Numbered from the stretch's first letter, positions 43,862 to 53,859 are shown. The stretch: DNA of 64,000 nucleotides from Tenacibaculum holothuriorum (GCF_002120225.1 NZ_LAPZ01000007.1:62001-126000), one strand, 5' to 3'. Translations and numbers: made by a program. Notes: generated by a model not told the origin, from the letters alone.

Positions 43862-44764
43862 TTACTTTTTAATAAATGATTCGATTACTTCGCTAACTTC
43901 TCCTTCTTTTGTATACTTATCAGTAAACAAGTACTTGAATAATTGCTTGTTTTTAACCTTAGCTTCTAAAGATAAATCTTTGTTTCTAGCAAATACTTCA
44001 TCCCATTTATTTCTTACGATTTGCCACTTAGCTTGGTTTTTAGTCCACCAATCTTTAGCTGCTTTACAACGAGCATTTGGAACTCTTTTGTAAGTATTAT
44101 ATCCTTTTTCACTAGCTAATACGAAATCTTTTTCACCCGCTTTTCTTACAACTTTTTGATTGTCTTGATCGTGCACCCAACCATAATCTGTAATTTCGTG
44201 ACGGTTTCCTCTAATTGTTACATTATAATCACTTCTTTTAGTATACTCTCTTCTTGGTAATGGAGCATCAGTAGTATTTTCCCAATAACTTTTCCCATCT
44301 ATGTGTACCCAAGTACCAGAACCTTCGTAGCGAGGACTATCATCTACTTGATATACTTTTTGTGTCCATTGTTTTCTAATTTCAGACTTTGGTTTGTTTT
44401 TATATAACCAGTTGTTGTCTCCATTGAACATATAAAAATCTCTGTTTTGGTAGATCCAGTCTTGTCTCCAGTGCTTTACTATATAAGGTTTAGCAGGATT
44501 ACCAACTTGTAATAAATGTTGAATAGAAATTTTGTTTTTATCATCTTCAACTAACTGCGCCCATTCTAACCCTTTAGAAACTTTATTTTTCGAAGGTTTA
44601 TAAGTACTGTCTTTTGAATAGTTGAAAGTTTCAGCAAAATTGAAAGTAACTTCAAAACACCCACACATTTTTTTGATAGCCTCTCTATCTTTTTTCTTTT
44701 TACTCTGTGCATTTATAGTAAATACTGATAGCAATAATAAACTCGCTGCAATTAATCTTCTCAT
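43862..44764 (-). CDS. Exported DUF6607 protein
   Basis: A 300-aa protein with a signal peptide (cut near TINAQ-S, residue 20). Highly aromatic and charged mature part with the family segments CGCFEVTFNFAETF, HWRQDWIYQNRDFYMFNGDNNWLY and WTQKVYQVDDSPRYEGSGTWVH. Homologues occur beside haem/iron reductase genes in Bacteroidota, as here; molecular role unknown. First gene of the minus-strand group, divergent from the TonB receptor gene by 104 bp. Confidence 0.85.
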   Translation of the reverse strand: MRRLIAASLLLLSVFTINAQSKKKKDREAIKKMCGCFEVTFNFAETFNYSKDSTYKPSKNKVSKGLEWAQLVEDDKNKISIQHLLQVGNPAKPYIVKHWRQDWIYQNRDFYMFNGDNNWLYKNKPKSEIRKQWTQKVYQVDDSPRYEGSGTWVHIDGKSYWENTTDAPLPRREYTKRSDYNVTIRGNRHEITDYGWVHDQDNQKVVRKAGEKDFVLASEKGYNTYKRVPNARCKAAKDWWTKNQAKWQIVRNKWDEVFARNKDLSLEAKVKNKQLFKYLFTDKYTKEGEVSEVIESFIKK

Positions 44765-44825
44765 TTTATTCTTTAAATATTTTATGTATTAAAAATTTTT
44801 AGCAAAAATATAAATTTTATTTAGA

Positions 44826-44852
44826 TTGATTTAAAATAAGTATATATATTTG
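44826..44852 (+). promoter_or_regulatory. Possible promoter of the TonB receptor gene
   Basis: TTG at 44826-44828, 16-base spacer, TATATTTG at 44845-44852, 16 bases before the start at 44869. Spacing is a little short. Confidence 0.45.
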
Positions 44853-44868
44853 TCGAAAATTATTAAGA

Positions 44869-46938
44869 ATGTTTCTAAATAGAGTTTTAAAATTAGGATT
44901 AGGGTTGATGAGTATTGCTGTGTTCTCTCAAGAGAAGGTGGAAATTATAAAGGACTCTATTAAAGAGAATAATTTAGATGAGGTTGTGGTAACTGCTACG
45001 AGAACAAAAAGACAATTATCGTCATTACCAATGCCAGTAACCTTAGTTTCTAAGGAACAGATACAAAAATCAGGATCGGTAAGATTACGAGATATAATAT
45101 TGGAACAGACTGGTATTGTAATGGTTTCTGATTTTGGAGGATCCGAAGGAGTACAAATGCAAGGAATCGCTGCTGATTACACATTAATAATGATAGATGG
45201 TGTTCCTTTAGTAGGAAGAGTTTCTGGTAATATAGATTTAAGTAGGCTTACTGTTAATAATATTAAACAAATTGAAATAGTAAAAGGACCATCCTCTTCT
45301 TTATATGGTTCTGAAGCTATGGGAGGTGTCATCAATATTATTACAGAACAGCCCAAAGAAGGGCAGTTTAAGGGAGCTTTTCATGTTTTAACTAGAGGAG
45401 GAGCAAGAAATGAATTAGATATAAATACAAATATTGTTAGTAAAAAAAATAAGTTTGGAATTATAGCTGGAATAAATTTGAATTCAAGTGGAGGTTTTGA
45501 TTTATCTCCTGAAGAGCCTACTAACAAAACAACAAATCCGCATCAGAATTTTACGGGGAATTTAAAATTAAGTTATGATTTTTCTGATAAAATTACTGCT
45601 GAAATATCTAACAGATTATTTACGCAAAACATATTTGTTGGAGAGAATAAGAATGAAGTAACAGACTTTAATATAAATGCAAAAGTCCGTCATGAAATTT
45701 CTAGTAAATGGGAATTAGATTATCAGTTTTATGCTACAGAGTATAAAACGGAAAGTATATTTAATGGAGAAACTTCATTGTTTGACAGAAGCTTGTACCG
45801 ACCAGAAATTAAAGCAAAATATAATTTTGAAAACTCAAACATAATAGCTGGAGTAGGAGGGAATTATGATGCTTTAGAGCGTAGTTTTTTTAATGGAAGA
45901 AAAAACTTTGAAGCACATTACATTTTCGGACAGTATGATTTTAATCCAATTGATAAAATGAATATTGTTGTTGGTTTCAGATATGATACTTCAAATAAAT
46001 ATCAATCGGCATTCTCGCCTAAACTATCGGCTAATTATAAATTTAATAATTGGATTACAGCAAAAGCTTCGGTAGGAAAAGGTTTCAAAGTACCAGATTT
46101 TAGACAACTATTCTTCAACTTTAGAAATACTAATGGAGGTTATGTGGTTTTAGGAACACAAACTATTCATGAATTATATCCTAATGTGGCGGGAATAGAT
46201 AGAGTTCAAAAAGAATTAAAACCTGAAAGTTCTATTGGATATAATTTTGGTTTCCAATTAAAACCATTATCAAATTTAGGAGTAAATATTAATTTATTTC
46301 GAAATGACTTTACTGATTTAATAGACACTTTTGATACTCAGTTAAACCCTAGTGATTTAGATTTAAACAATGGTACAAGAACTTTTTCATATAGAAATAT
46401 AGCTGAGGTTTATACACAAGGAATTGAAGTAGAATTTAACTATCGATTAAATAATAATATTAAACTTTTAGGAGGTTATCAATTTTTAGATACTGGTAAT
46501 AAAGAAGAGGAAGCATTAATTAAAAAAGGAGAAGTATTTTTTAGACGAACACCAACCTCACCATCTGAGCAGTTAACACTTTCAAATTACTACGGTTTAG
46601 CAAATAGGTCTAAACACACAGGTAATTTTAAAGTGTTCTATGAAAATTTTGAATATGATTTTTCTGCAAATATTAGAGGTATTTACCGAAGCGAATATGC
46701 CTTGTTTGATACTAATAACAGTCGAGGAATTATTGATAAATACGACAATTTTGTGTCAGATAATTTGCAGTTAAATATGAGTATAGAAAAAACTTTTTTT
46801 GAATTAATGAATGTTCAATTCGGAATAGATAACCTTTTGAATGAAGAAGGATTAGATAACAAACAATTATTTTCTAATAATGATACTGTATTAAGACTAG
46901 GAAGAACTTATTACACAAGAATACAATTTAATTTTTAA
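44869..46938 (+). CDS. TonB-dependent outer-membrane receptor, haem/iron uptake type
   Basis: A 689-aa outer-membrane receptor. Signal peptide (to about 21), a TonB-box-like LDEVVVTATRTKRQLS, plug domain (about 45-165; VSKEQIQKSGSVRLRDIILEQTGI, IDGVPLVG, IEIVKGPSSSLYGSEAMGGVINI) and a 22-strand barrel ending in TYYTRIQFNF. It has no N-terminal carboxypeptidase-like domain, unlike SusC. The HmuY-like gene 20 bp downstream makes haem the most likely substrate. Divergent from the reductase group. Confidence 0.92.
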   Translation: MFLNRVLKLGLGLMSIAVFSQEKVEIIKDSIKENNLDEVVVTATRTKRQLSSLPMPVTLVSKEQIQKSGSVRLRDIILEQTGIVMVSDFGGSEGVQMQGIAADYTLIMIDGVPLVGRVSGNIDLSRLTVNNIKQIEIVKGPSSSLYGSEAMGGVINIITEQPKEGQFKGAFHVLTRGGARNELDINTNIVSKKNKFGIIAGINLNSSGGFDLSPEEPTNKTTNPHQNFTGNLKLSYDFSDKITAEISNRLFTQNIFVGENKNEVTDFNINAKVRHEISSKWELDYQFYATEYKTESIFNGETSLFDRSLYRPEIKAKYNFENSNIIAGVGGNYDALERSFFNGRKNFEAHYIFGQYDFNPIDKMNIVVGFRYDTSNKYQSAFSPKLSANYKFNNWITAKASVGKGFKVPDFRQLFFNFRNTNGGYVVLGTQTIHELYPNVAGIDRVQKELKPESSIGYNFGFQLKPLSNLGVNINLFRNDFTDLIDTFDTQLNPSDLDLNNGTRTFSYRNIAEVYTQGIEVEFNYRLNNNIKLLGGYQFLDTGNKEEEALIKKGEVFFRRTPTSPSEQLTLSNYYGLANRSKHTGNFKVFYENFEYDFSANIRGIYRSEYALFDTNNSRGIIDKYDNFVSDNLQLNMSIEKTFFELMNVQFGIDNLLNEEGLDNKQLFSNNDTVLRLGRTYYTRIQFNF

Positions 46939-46958
46939 TATAAATAGAGAACAGAGAA

Positions 46959-47576
46959 ATGAAAAACTTTAAATCAATTTTAACGGCAATAATTATAGCT
47001 TTCGTGTTTACATCATGTAGCGATAATGAGAAACCAGTAATTAAGCCAGTAGCGTCACAAACTATAGAAAACTTAGCAGCTCCAGCTAGTGGTCATGGAG
47101 GTAAGTATACAGGAGCATTTGCAAAATTTAGCTTTAAAGAAGGAAAAGTTGTAACTGGAGATAATTGGGATATTGCTTTTAGAGCTACTGAAATTATAGT
47201 AAACGGTGGAGAAAAAGGAAAAGTATTAGAAGATATAGACAGAACAGGGCAAGCTTCTTTAGCTATCGTTAACGGAACATTTGCTTCAGTAAAAGAAGTT
47301 CCAACGAATGCTTCTTTTAAACAAGATACAACTACTGCCTTAGCAATACCAACAGGAAGTAATAATGGTTGGTACTCATATGCAGGTCCACCAACACATG
47401 CTATCAATCCGATTGCAGGAAAAGTAATAGTGGTTAAAACTATTGAAGGAAACTATGTTAAGATGGAAATCTTAAGCTACTATAAAGATAAAGATGCAAG
47501 TAACCCAGCAAATGGGAGACATTATACGTTTAACTATGTGTATAATCCAAATGTTGGAGATAAAAGCTTTCAATAA
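46959..47576 (+). CDS. HmuY-family haem-binding lipoprotein
   Basis: A 205-aa lipoprotein (FVFTSC lipobox near residue 20). The fold pattern is that of HmuY: FAKFSFKEGKVV..., NWDIAFRATEIIVNGG, a long internal loop region, then GKVIVVKTIEGNYVKMEILSYYKD and a C-terminal YTFNYVYNP. HmuY captures haem at the cell surface and passes it to the TonB receptor encoded 20 bp upstream. Followed by a terminator. Confidence 0.88.
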   Translation: MKNFKSILTAIIIAFVFTSCSDNEKPVIKPVASQTIENLAAPASGHGGKYTGAFAKFSFKEGKVVTGDNWDIAFRATEIIVNGGEKGKVLEDIDRTGQASLAIVNGTFASVKEVPTNASFKQDTTTALAIPTGSNNGWYSYAGPPTHAINPIAGKVIVVKTIEGNYVKMEILSYYKDKDASNPANGRHYTFNYVYNPNVGDKSFQ

Positions 47577-47619
47577 AGAGAGTATTTTTATTGAATTTTG
47601 TTAGTTTTTGTTACGTTTT

Positions 47620-47654
47620 GAACCGCTTAATTATCCAATAAGCGGTTCTTTTTT
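47620..47654 (+). terminator. Terminator after the hmuY-like gene
   Basis: 10-bp stem GAACCGCTTA/TAAGCGGTTC, 9-base loop, then T6; just before the converging uvrA stop. Confidence 0.9.
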
Positions 47655-47658
47655 ATGA

Positions 47659-50445
47659 TTAAATTTTTTCAGCTAAATAAGGAGCTGTATACGATTCTTT
47701 ATTTTTAACCAATTCTTCAGGAGTTCCTGCAAAAATTAAATTACCGCCATTTTTACCACCTTCAGTACCTAAATCAATAATGTAATCAGCACATTTAATC
47801 AGTTCAATATTATGCTCTATAACAATAATAGAGTGTCCTCTTTCAATTAAAGCATTAAAAGAGTCTAGTAACTTTTTAATGTCATGAAAATGCAAGCCTG
47901 TAGTAGGCTCATCAAAAATAAATAAGGTTTTATCTTTTGTAGTTCCTTTAACCAAAAAGGATGCTAGTTTTATACGTTGTGCTTCACCACCAGAAAGGGT
48001 AGAAGAAGATTGACCTAATTGCACATAACCTAATCCAACATCTTGTAAAGGTTTCAGTTTTTTAGCAACTTTTGGCTGATTGTTTTCAGTGAAAAAAGCA
48101 ACAGCATCATCAATGGTAAAGTTTAAGATATCATCAATATTTTTACCCTCAAAATTAACTTCTAAAACTTCTTTTTTGAATCGTTTTCCGTTACAGGTTT
48201 CACATTGTAAATGCACATCTGCCATAAATTGCATTTCAATCGTAACTTCGCCTTCACCTTTACAAACTTCACAGCGTCCGCCTTCTACATTAAAAGAAAA
48301 ATGCTTTGGTTGATAGTTTCTGATTTTAGAAAGCTTTTGAGCTGATAATAACTTACGAATATCATCATAAGCTTTGATATAGGTTACAGGATTTGAACGA
48401 GAAGATCTACCAATTGGATTTTGATCAATGAATTCTACATTTTTAATAGTATCGAAACTTCCGTTAACAGCTGTATGTTGACCAATTTTGTTTCCATATC
48501 CAATTAATTGTTTTTGCATTGCTGGATACAAAATTTTCTTTACCAAGGTACTTTTTCCACTACCAGAAACACCCGTAATAACTGTTAGATTATTTAAAGG
48601 AAAGGAAACATCAATGTTTTTAAGATTATTTTCTCTCGCTCCAATAACATTAATAGTATTTTTAGAGTTTCTACGAATCTTAGGAATTTCAATTTTTAAA
48701 TCTTCTGATAAATATTTTGCAGTAAGTGTATCAGATTTTAATATTTCGTTGAACTTTCCTTCAGCAACGACATTACCACCATAAGTACCAGCTTCTGGAC
48801 CAATATCAATAATATAATCAGCTTCCTTCATAATGTCTTCGTCATGCTCAACTACAATTACTGTATTACCTAAATCTCGTAAATTCTTTAGTACTTTTAT
48901 TAAACGTTCGGTGTCTTTTGGGTGTAAGCCAATACTAGGTTCATCTAAAATATACATCGACCCTACTAAAGAACTTCCTAAAGAAGTAGCCAAGTTAATT
49001 CGTTGACTTTCTCCTCCAGAAAGTGTGTTTGAAGTACGGTTTAAGGTTAAATAACTTAGACCGACATCTTGTAAAAATTGTAAGCGATTGTTGATTTCAG
49101 TTAATAATCGTTTTCCTATTTTTTCTTCATATTTATTAAGTTGAAGTTGACTAAAAAACTGTGCCAATTCATCTAATGGAATAGTAACCAATTCTGAAAT
49201 TGTTTTTCCACTAATTTGAACATAATTAGCTTCTTTTCGTAATCTTTTCCCTTCACATTCGGTACACTTTGTTTTTCCGCGATAGCGAGAAAGCATTACT
49301 CTGTTTTGAATTTTATAGCTTTTCTCTTCTAACGTTTGAAATAAATGATTGATTCCTCTGAATTTTGAAGTTCCATTCCAAACTAAACTTTGTTGCTCTT
49401 CGGTAAGTTCAAACCAAGGTTTGTGAATTGGAATATTGAATTCATTAGCATTTAAAATCAGTTCATTTTTATAGTTTTTATAACTATCTGTTTTAAAAGG
49501 AAAAATAGCTCCTTCGTAAATAGAAAGTCCAGTGTTTGGAATTACCAACTCTTCGTCAATACCAATTACACTTCCATAGCCTTCACATTTAGGACAAGCT
49601 CCATACGGATTGTTAAAACTAAATAAATGTGTGTTGGGTTCTAAGAAGGTGATTCCATCGAGTTCAAATTTATTACTGAATTCTATAGTACTTTTTTCAA
49701 CAATGTTTTCAATAAAACAAATTCCTTTTCCTTCAAAAAATGCAGTTTGTACAGCATCTGCTAATCGATTTAAGAAATCTTCATCGTGTTTTACTACAAT
49801 TCTATCTACTACTAAATAAAGATTGTCTCCTTTGAATTTATCAACAGGAAATTCATCTATTCGATATACTGAATCTTGATATTTTAAACGAGCATATCCT
49901 TGTTGGGTAAGTACTTTTAAAACCGTTTCTAATTTTCTGTTTTCATTTAAAGTAATTGGAGCTAGTAATAAAAGTTTTATTCTTTCTTCTAAACTCTTAA
50001 CGTGATTTACAACATCGGTAACTGTATGCTTTTTCACTTCTTTACCTGAAATAGGAGAGTAGGTTTTACCAATACGTGCATACAATAACTTTATATAATC
50101 GTATACTTCAGTGGAAGTACCAACCGTAGAACGCGGATTGGTAGAGTTTACTTTTTGTTCAATGGCAATAGCAGGAGCAATTCCTTTAATATAATCTACC
50201 TTAGGTTTATGAAGTTTTCCTAAGAATTGACGAGCATAAGAAGATAAACTTTCTACATACCTTCGTTGCCCTTCGGCATATAATGTGTCAAAAGCCAAAG
50301 ATGATTTACCAGAACCAGAAAGCCCAGTAATTACCACTAATTTATTACGTGGAATTACAACATCTATGTTTTTTAAATTGTGGAGTTTAGCTCCTTTAAT
50401 TATAATGTTTTCCTTTGGATTTACCTTAGAAATGTCTGTCTTCAT
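47659..50445 (-). CDS. uvrA: Excinuclease ABC subunit A
   Basis: A 928-aa damage-recognition ATPase of nucleotide excision repair. Two ABC ATPase modules: Walker [13 protein letters not shown] near residue 43 and [13 protein letters not shown] near residue 628, signatures LSGGESQRI and LSGGEAQRI. Zinc modules are present as [16 protein letters not shown] and CEVCKGEGE...CETCNGKR, plus the [11 protein letters not shown] segment. Length matches UvrA (about 940). No operon partner. Confidence 0.98.
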   Translation of the reverse strand: MKTDISKVNPKENIIIKGAKLHNLKNIDVVIPRNKLVVITGLSGSGKSSLAFDTLYAEGQRRYVESLSSYARQFLGKLHKPKVDYIKGIAPAIAIEQKVNSTNPRSTVGTSTEVYDYIKLLYARIGKTYSPISGKEVKKHTVTDVVNHVKSLEERIKLLLLAPITLNENRKLETVLKVLTQQGYARLKYQDSVYRIDEFPVDKFKGDNLYLVVDRIVVKHDEDFLNRLADAVQTAFFEGKGICFIENIVEKSTIEFSNKFELDGITFLEPNTHLFSFNNPYGACPKCEGYGSVIGIDEELVIPNTGLSIYEGAIFPFKTDSYKNYKNELILNANEFNIPIHKPWFELTEEQQSLVWNGTSKFRGINHLFQTLEEKSYKIQNRVMLSRYRGKTKCTECEGKRLRKEANYVQISGKTISELVTIPLDELAQFFSQLQLNKYEEKIGKRLLTEINNRLQFLQDVGLSYLTLNRTSNTLSGGESQRINLATSLGSSLVGSMYILDEPSIGLHPKDTERLIKVLKNLRDLGNTVIVVEHDEDIMKEADYIIDIGPEAGTYGGNVVAEGKFNEILKSDTLTAKYLSEDLKIEIPKIRRNSKNTINVIGARENNLKNIDVSFPLNNLTVITGVSGSGKSTLVKKILYPAMQKQLIGYGNKIGQHTAVNGSFDTIKNVEFIDQNPIGRSSRSNPVTYIKAYDDIRKLLSAQKLSKIRNYQPKHFSFNVEGGRCEVCKGEGEVTIEMQFMADVHLQCETCNGKRFKKEVLEVNFEGKNIDDILNFTIDDAVAFFTENNQPKVAKKLKPLQDVGLGYVQLGQSSSTLSGGEAQRIKLASFLVKGTTKDKTLFIFDEPTTGLHFHDIKKLLDSFNALIERGHSIIVIEHNIELIKCADYIIDLGTEGGKNGGNLIFAGTPEELVKNKESYTAPYLAEKI

Positions 50446-50689
50446 TGAATCAAAAAATAAGGGTTAAAAATACCAAAAAATGAATTGATATGTAACTATG
50501 CTAAAAACGAATTTTAATATTTTTTTTAAGAAAGTTTTGTTAATTTTAAAAAAATAATACATATTTGTAACTCATTACTAATCAGTAAATAATAAAGAAG
50601 CCTATTGATATAAAATTACTTTTTTAAACTAAAATAATCCCTAACCCCAAAGAAAGTCCCTTAAAGACGTTCTTTAAAAAAGTAATTGT
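50446..50689. other. 244-bp intergenic region between divergent uvrA and sigma factor genes
   Basis: No gene. Likely holds both promoters; a near-consensus CATATTTG occurs at about 50561-50570. Nothing else stands out. Confidence 0.6.
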
Positions 50690-51277
50690 ATGCGTAGAGA
50701 AGTAGCAAGTGATAGTGCTTTAGTAAAAGACTACATTAATGGTAATGAATTAGCCCTAGAATTTTTAATTAAGCGTCATCAACAACGTTTGTATAGTTTT
50801 ATTTATAGTAAACTACAAAATAGAGACACTACTGAAGATATTTTTCAAGACACCTTTATTAAAGTTATTAGAACTTTAAAGAGAGGTTCTTATAACGAAG
50901 AAGGTAAATTTTTACCTTGGGTAATGCGAATAGCTCATAATTTAATTATAGACTATTTTAGAAAGAATAATCGAATGCCTTCATTTAGTAGTCCGACTGA
51001 TGATTTTGATATTTTTTCAGTAATTAGTGATAATGTGCCTAATGTAGAAAGTAAAATTATTAAAGAGCAGATTTTAAACGACGTTAAAGAGTTGATTGAA
51101 GAGTTGCCAGATGAGCAAAAAGAAGTGTTAAAAATGCGAATGTATAACGATATGAGTTTTAACGAAATATCAGAAAATACAGGTGTAAGTATTAACACAG
51201 CATTAGGTAGAATGCGTTATGCTTTGATCAATCTTAGGAAGATTGTTGAACAGAATAATATAATTTTGGTAAACTAA
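50690..51277 (+). CDS. ECF-type RNA polymerase sigma factor
   Basis: A 195-aa sigma-70-family factor. Region 2 (about 20-90): FLIKRHQQRLYSFIYSKLQNRDTTEDIFQDTFIKVIRTL, with the DxFQDTF core-binding pattern; FLPWVMRIAHNLIIDYFRK is region 2.4. Region 4 (about 130-190): LIEELPDEQKEVLKMRMYNDMSFNEISENTGVSINTALGRMRYA. No anti-sigma gene is next to it, so control is not obvious. A conserved-looking 47-aa gene follows 58 bp later. Confidence 0.93.
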   Translation: MRREVASDSALVKDYINGNELALEFLIKRHQQRLYSFIYSKLQNRDTTEDIFQDTFIKVIRTLKRGSYNEEGKFLPWVMRIAHNLIIDYFRKNNRMPSFSSPTDDFDIFSVISDNVPNVESKIIKEQILNDVKELIEELPDEQKEVLKMRMYNDMSFNEISENTGVSINTALGRMRYALINLRKIVEQNNIILVN

Positions 51278-51335
51278 ACAATAAATTAAAAAAGTTGTCG
51301 TTAAATAATTGATATTAAGGGATAAAATTATTTAT

Positions 51336-51479
51336 ATGAAACAACTTTACACTGAAAAACCATCTGATTTTCAGATGAAACCTAAACAAGAAACAATTCA
51401 ATTTTTGATTAATTTTTCAAAATCTTTCACTACAGTAAAAACCAAATCAAACTATCTCATTGAATTGAATTTGAATTAA
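51336..51479 (+). CDS. Unknown 47-aa protein downstream of the sigma factor
   Basis: Short frame from ATG at 51336 to TAA at 51477-51479 (MKQLYTEKPSDFQMKPKQ at the start, SNYLIELNLN at the end). It is followed at once by a terminator, which suggests it is the last gene of the sigma-factor transcript. No motif is recognised. Confidence 0.6.
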   Translation: MKQLYTEKPSDFQMKPKQETIQFLINFSKSFTTVKTKSNYLIELNLN

Positions 51480-51485
51480 GAGTGG

Positions 51486-51516
51486 AAAAAGCTTCAGTAA
51501 TACTGGGGCTTTTTTT
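51486..51516 (+). terminator. Terminator of the sigma factor transcript
   Basis: Stem AAAAAGCTTCAGT paired with ACTGGGGCTTTTT (two G:T pairs), 3-base loop, T7 run. Confidence 0.85.
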
Positions 51517-51548
51517 AGTTATAGAGCAACTAAAAAAATGTAAGTATT

Positions 51549-52202
51549 TTACTTTTTCTTGTTGTAATCGTCAATAACCGATTTTCTTCCTACTGTTTGT
51601 GTTATAATATCATTTTCTAATTTCCAACCTCTTGCTGGTGAATATTCTCTTCCGTAGTAAATAATTTGTAAGTGTAATTTATTCCATAATTCTTTAGGAA
51701 ATAATCGTTTGGCATCTTTTTCTGTTTGTGCTACACTTTTTCCGTTTGATAAATTCCATCTGAACATTAATCTATGTATATGCGTATCTACAGGAAAAGC
51801 AGGAATATCAAACGCTTGTGCCATAACTACGCTTGCTGTTTTATGACCTACAGCAGGTAATTCTTCTAAAGCTTCAAAACTAACAGGAACTTTTCCATTA
51901 TGTTTTTCTATCAAGATTTTAGAAAGACCATGAATTCCTTTTGATTTCATTGGAGATAACCCTACGGGTTTGATAATTTCTCTAATTTCATCAACAGAAA
52001 GTTTAACCATGTCGTACGGATTATCTGCTTTTTCAAAAAGAAGTGGAGTAATAGTATTTACTCTTGCATCGGTACTTTGTGCTGACATTAAAACCGCTAT
52101 GAGTAAAGTGTATGGATCTTTATGATCTAACGGAATTGGAGTTTCTGGGTATAATTTTTCTAGCGTGTCAATAACAAATTGAACTTTGTCAGCTTTGGTC
52201 AT
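51549..52202 (-). CDS. nth: Endonuclease III without iron-sulfur cluster
   Basis: A 217-aa DNA glycosylase/AP lyase of base-excision repair. Helix-hairpin-helix LEELPAVGHKTASVVM with the catalytic lysine, and the catalytic aspartate in FPVDTHIHRL are present. The C-terminal C-x6-C-x2-C-x5-C [4Fe-4S] site of E. coli Nth is absent: the equivalent stretch reads YSPARGWKLENDIIT and the whole protein has no cysteine. Divergent from the peroxiredoxin gene. Confidence 0.93.
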   Translation of the reverse strand: MTKADKVQFVIDTLEKLYPETPIPLDHKDPYTLLIAVLMSAQSTDARVNTITPLLFEKADNPYDMVKLSVDEIREIIKPVGLSPMKSKGIHGLSKILIEKHNGKVPVSFEALEELPAVGHKTASVVMAQAFDIPAFPVDTHIHRLMFRWNLSNGKSVAQTEKDAKRLFPKELWNKLHLQIIYYGREYSPARGWKLENDIITQTVGRKSVIDDYNKKK

Positions 52203-52236
52203 TTTCTATATCTTTATATCGACAAAAATACAAATT

Positions 52237-52689
52237 ATGACTACATTAAAAATAGGAGATACCGCACCGAATTTTGAATCATTAGATGAGAAAGGAAATG
52301 TTGTAAAACTATCTGATTATAAGGGAAAAAAATTAGTGCTATTCTTTTATCCTAAGGCTAGTACACCAGGATGTACGGCAGAAGCATGTAATTTAAGAGA
52401 TAATTACCAAACTTTTTTAGCACAAGGTTATGATGTGTTGGGAGTAAGTGCAGATTCGGCTAAGCGTCAGCAAAATTGGATTAACAAGCATGAATTACCA
52501 TTTCCGTTATTAGCAGATGAAACTAAAGAAGTAATTAATGCTTTTGGTGTTTGGGGACCTAAAAAATTCATGGGACGTGAGTATGATGGAATTCACAGAA
52601 CCACTTTTGTAATTGATGAAAAAGGGGTGATTGAAGATGTTATTTCAAAAGTAAAAACGAAAGAACATACTGCACAGATTTTGAGTTAA
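52237..52689 (+). CDS. bcp: Thiol peroxidase of the BCP/PrxQ type
   Basis: A 150-aa peroxiredoxin from the ATG at 52237 (MTTLKIGDTAPNFE). Peroxidatic C46 in PKASTPGCTAEACNLRD and resolving C51 five residues later identify the PrxQ class that reduces hydrogen and organic peroxides. A TTG/GTG-type extension to 52186 is in frame but adds a hydrophobic, non-conserved stretch and overlaps nth. Divergent from nth, 34 bp apart. Confidence 0.94.
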   Translation: MTTLKIGDTAPNFESLDEKGNVVKLSDYKGKKLVLFFYPKASTPGCTAEACNLRDNYQTFLAQGYDVLGVSADSAKRQQNWINKHELPFPLLADETKEVINAFGVWGPKKFMGREYDGIHRTTFVIDEKGVIEDVISKVKTKEHTAQILS

Positions 52690-52702
52690 AGATAGAGTTA
52701 TT

Positions 52703-53437
52703 TTGAAGAACGATATTTATAGTTTTTATTTAAAAGAGTTAAAAACTAATTCGAGTATTTCTGAAAATAAAAAAAGGGATATAGTTACTAATATGCCTTT
52801 AAATTTATTAGGAATATCGTCTAACTTAGTATTTTATACTTTGAATTTGACCGAACAAAAGTACGAGTATATTAATGAAGAGTGTATTAATTTATTTGGA
52901 GTTAAACAAAAAGAGTTTTACGAAAATGGGACACAGATATTACAAAATATCTTTCTAAAGAAAGATTATGAAGACATGACTCTAAAAATTCTTCCAGAAA
53001 TGATGAGTTATGTGAAAACTATAGATAATAAAGATTTATCTAAATTGGTATTTGAGCTTCACTATAGAATAAGAAATAAAATAACAAATAATATTGTATC
53101 TATTATAGAGTATTCTTCTTATGCTGAGTTAGGTGAAGGTGGTAAACCTTCTTTATCTTCAGGTATGTGTATCAGTTCTGCGGTTGACAGTAAAGGAGTG
53201 AGAGGCATTCTTCGTTTTACAGATTCAAATACTATTTTATTTAATAAAGAAGTAACATTTTTTGGAGAATTAACAGAAAGAGAAAATGAATTAGTTAGTT
53301 TGTTATTAAAGGGGTTAACTAGAAAAGAAATATCAGAGAAAGTTCATCTTTCAGTACATACAGTAAATACACATTGTAAGAATATTTATTTAAAGTTAGG
53401 GATAAATAAAAAGAGTGAATTATTTAGTATGTTTTAA
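52703..53437 (+). CDS. LuxR-family regulator with PAS-like sensor domain
   Basis: A 244-aa regulator: a PAS-like domain (about 25-150; NLVFYTLNLTEQKYEYINEECINLFGV) and a C-terminal LuxR helix-turn-helix (about 180-244; LTERENELVSLLLKGLTRKEISEKVHLSVHTVNTHCKNIYLKLGI). The only in-frame start for the full length is TTG at 52703; the next ATG (52790) would cut into the PAS domain. There is no receiver domain, so it probably senses a ligand directly. A small lipoprotein gene lies downstream. Confidence 0.85.
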   Translation: MKNDIYSFYLKELKTNSSISENKKRDIVTNMPLNLLGISSNLVFYTLNLTEQKYEYINEECINLFGVKQKEFYENGTQILQNIFLKKDYEDMTLKILPEMMSYVKTIDNKDLSKLVFELHYRIRNKITNNIVSIIEYSSYAELGEGGKPSLSSGMCISSAVDSKGVRGILRFTDSNTILFNKEVTFFGELTERENELVSLLLKGLTRKEISEKVHLSVHTVNTHCKNIYLKLGINKKSELFSMF

Positions 53438-53495
53438 GGTTGTGATAAAGTTTACTTTTGAGATAATCTTTAAAGCATTTTTTTTTTCTTATTAA

Positions 53496-53519
53496 AAAAT
53501 ACCTAAGGTTGGGTATTTT
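53496..53519. other. Short perfect inverted repeat
   Basis: AAAATACC and GGTATTTT around TAAGGTTG, 59 bp after the PAS-LuxR gene and 52 bp before the small lipoprotein gene. It may be a weak terminator or an operator. Confidence 0.4.
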
Positions 53520-53570
53520 GTAAATTGATTTGTGGTTATAGATTTGATGAAACTTAAAATTTAAATATTT

Positions 53571-53858
53571 ATGAAGAACAAAATCTACAAACAGTTTAGA
53601 ATTTTATGTGTAATGACTTTTTTTTTAATTTCATTGTCTTGCTCAGATTCTGCAACAGATGAAGCAGATACTGGGTGTTCAGTTTTTGTATGGGAACTTT
53701 CTGTGAATTCTCCTCCTGGAGGAGTAACGACTTATTTTGTTAAAATAGGGAAAGATATAACGAGTGCTGTAGATACTCAAGTGGATGAAATTACGTATAA
53801 TTATTATGATAATAAATTTGTTCCTGGTGAAAAACTGTGTTGGGAAGGAAGTAAATAG
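53571..53858 (+). CDS. Small lipoprotein of unknown function
   Basis: A 95-aa lipoprotein with lipobox LISLSC (Cys near residue 24), then an acidic linker and a short beta-rich unit (VFVWELSVNSPPGGVTTYFVKIG). Two further cysteines (CSVF, LCWEG) could form a disulfide. No family recognised. It converges on the response regulator gene with one base between stops. Confidence 0.7.
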   Translation: MKNKIYKQFRILCVMTFFLISLSCSDSATDEADTGCSVFVWELSVNSPPGGVTTYFVKIGKDITSAVDTQVDEITYNYYDNKFVPGEKLCWEGSK

Positions 53859-53859
53859 T

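Noticed and set aside
47093..47407. A 104-aa frame opposite the HmuY-like gene
   Set aside because: It lies wholly inside a well-supported gene on the other strand, with no domain pattern of its own.
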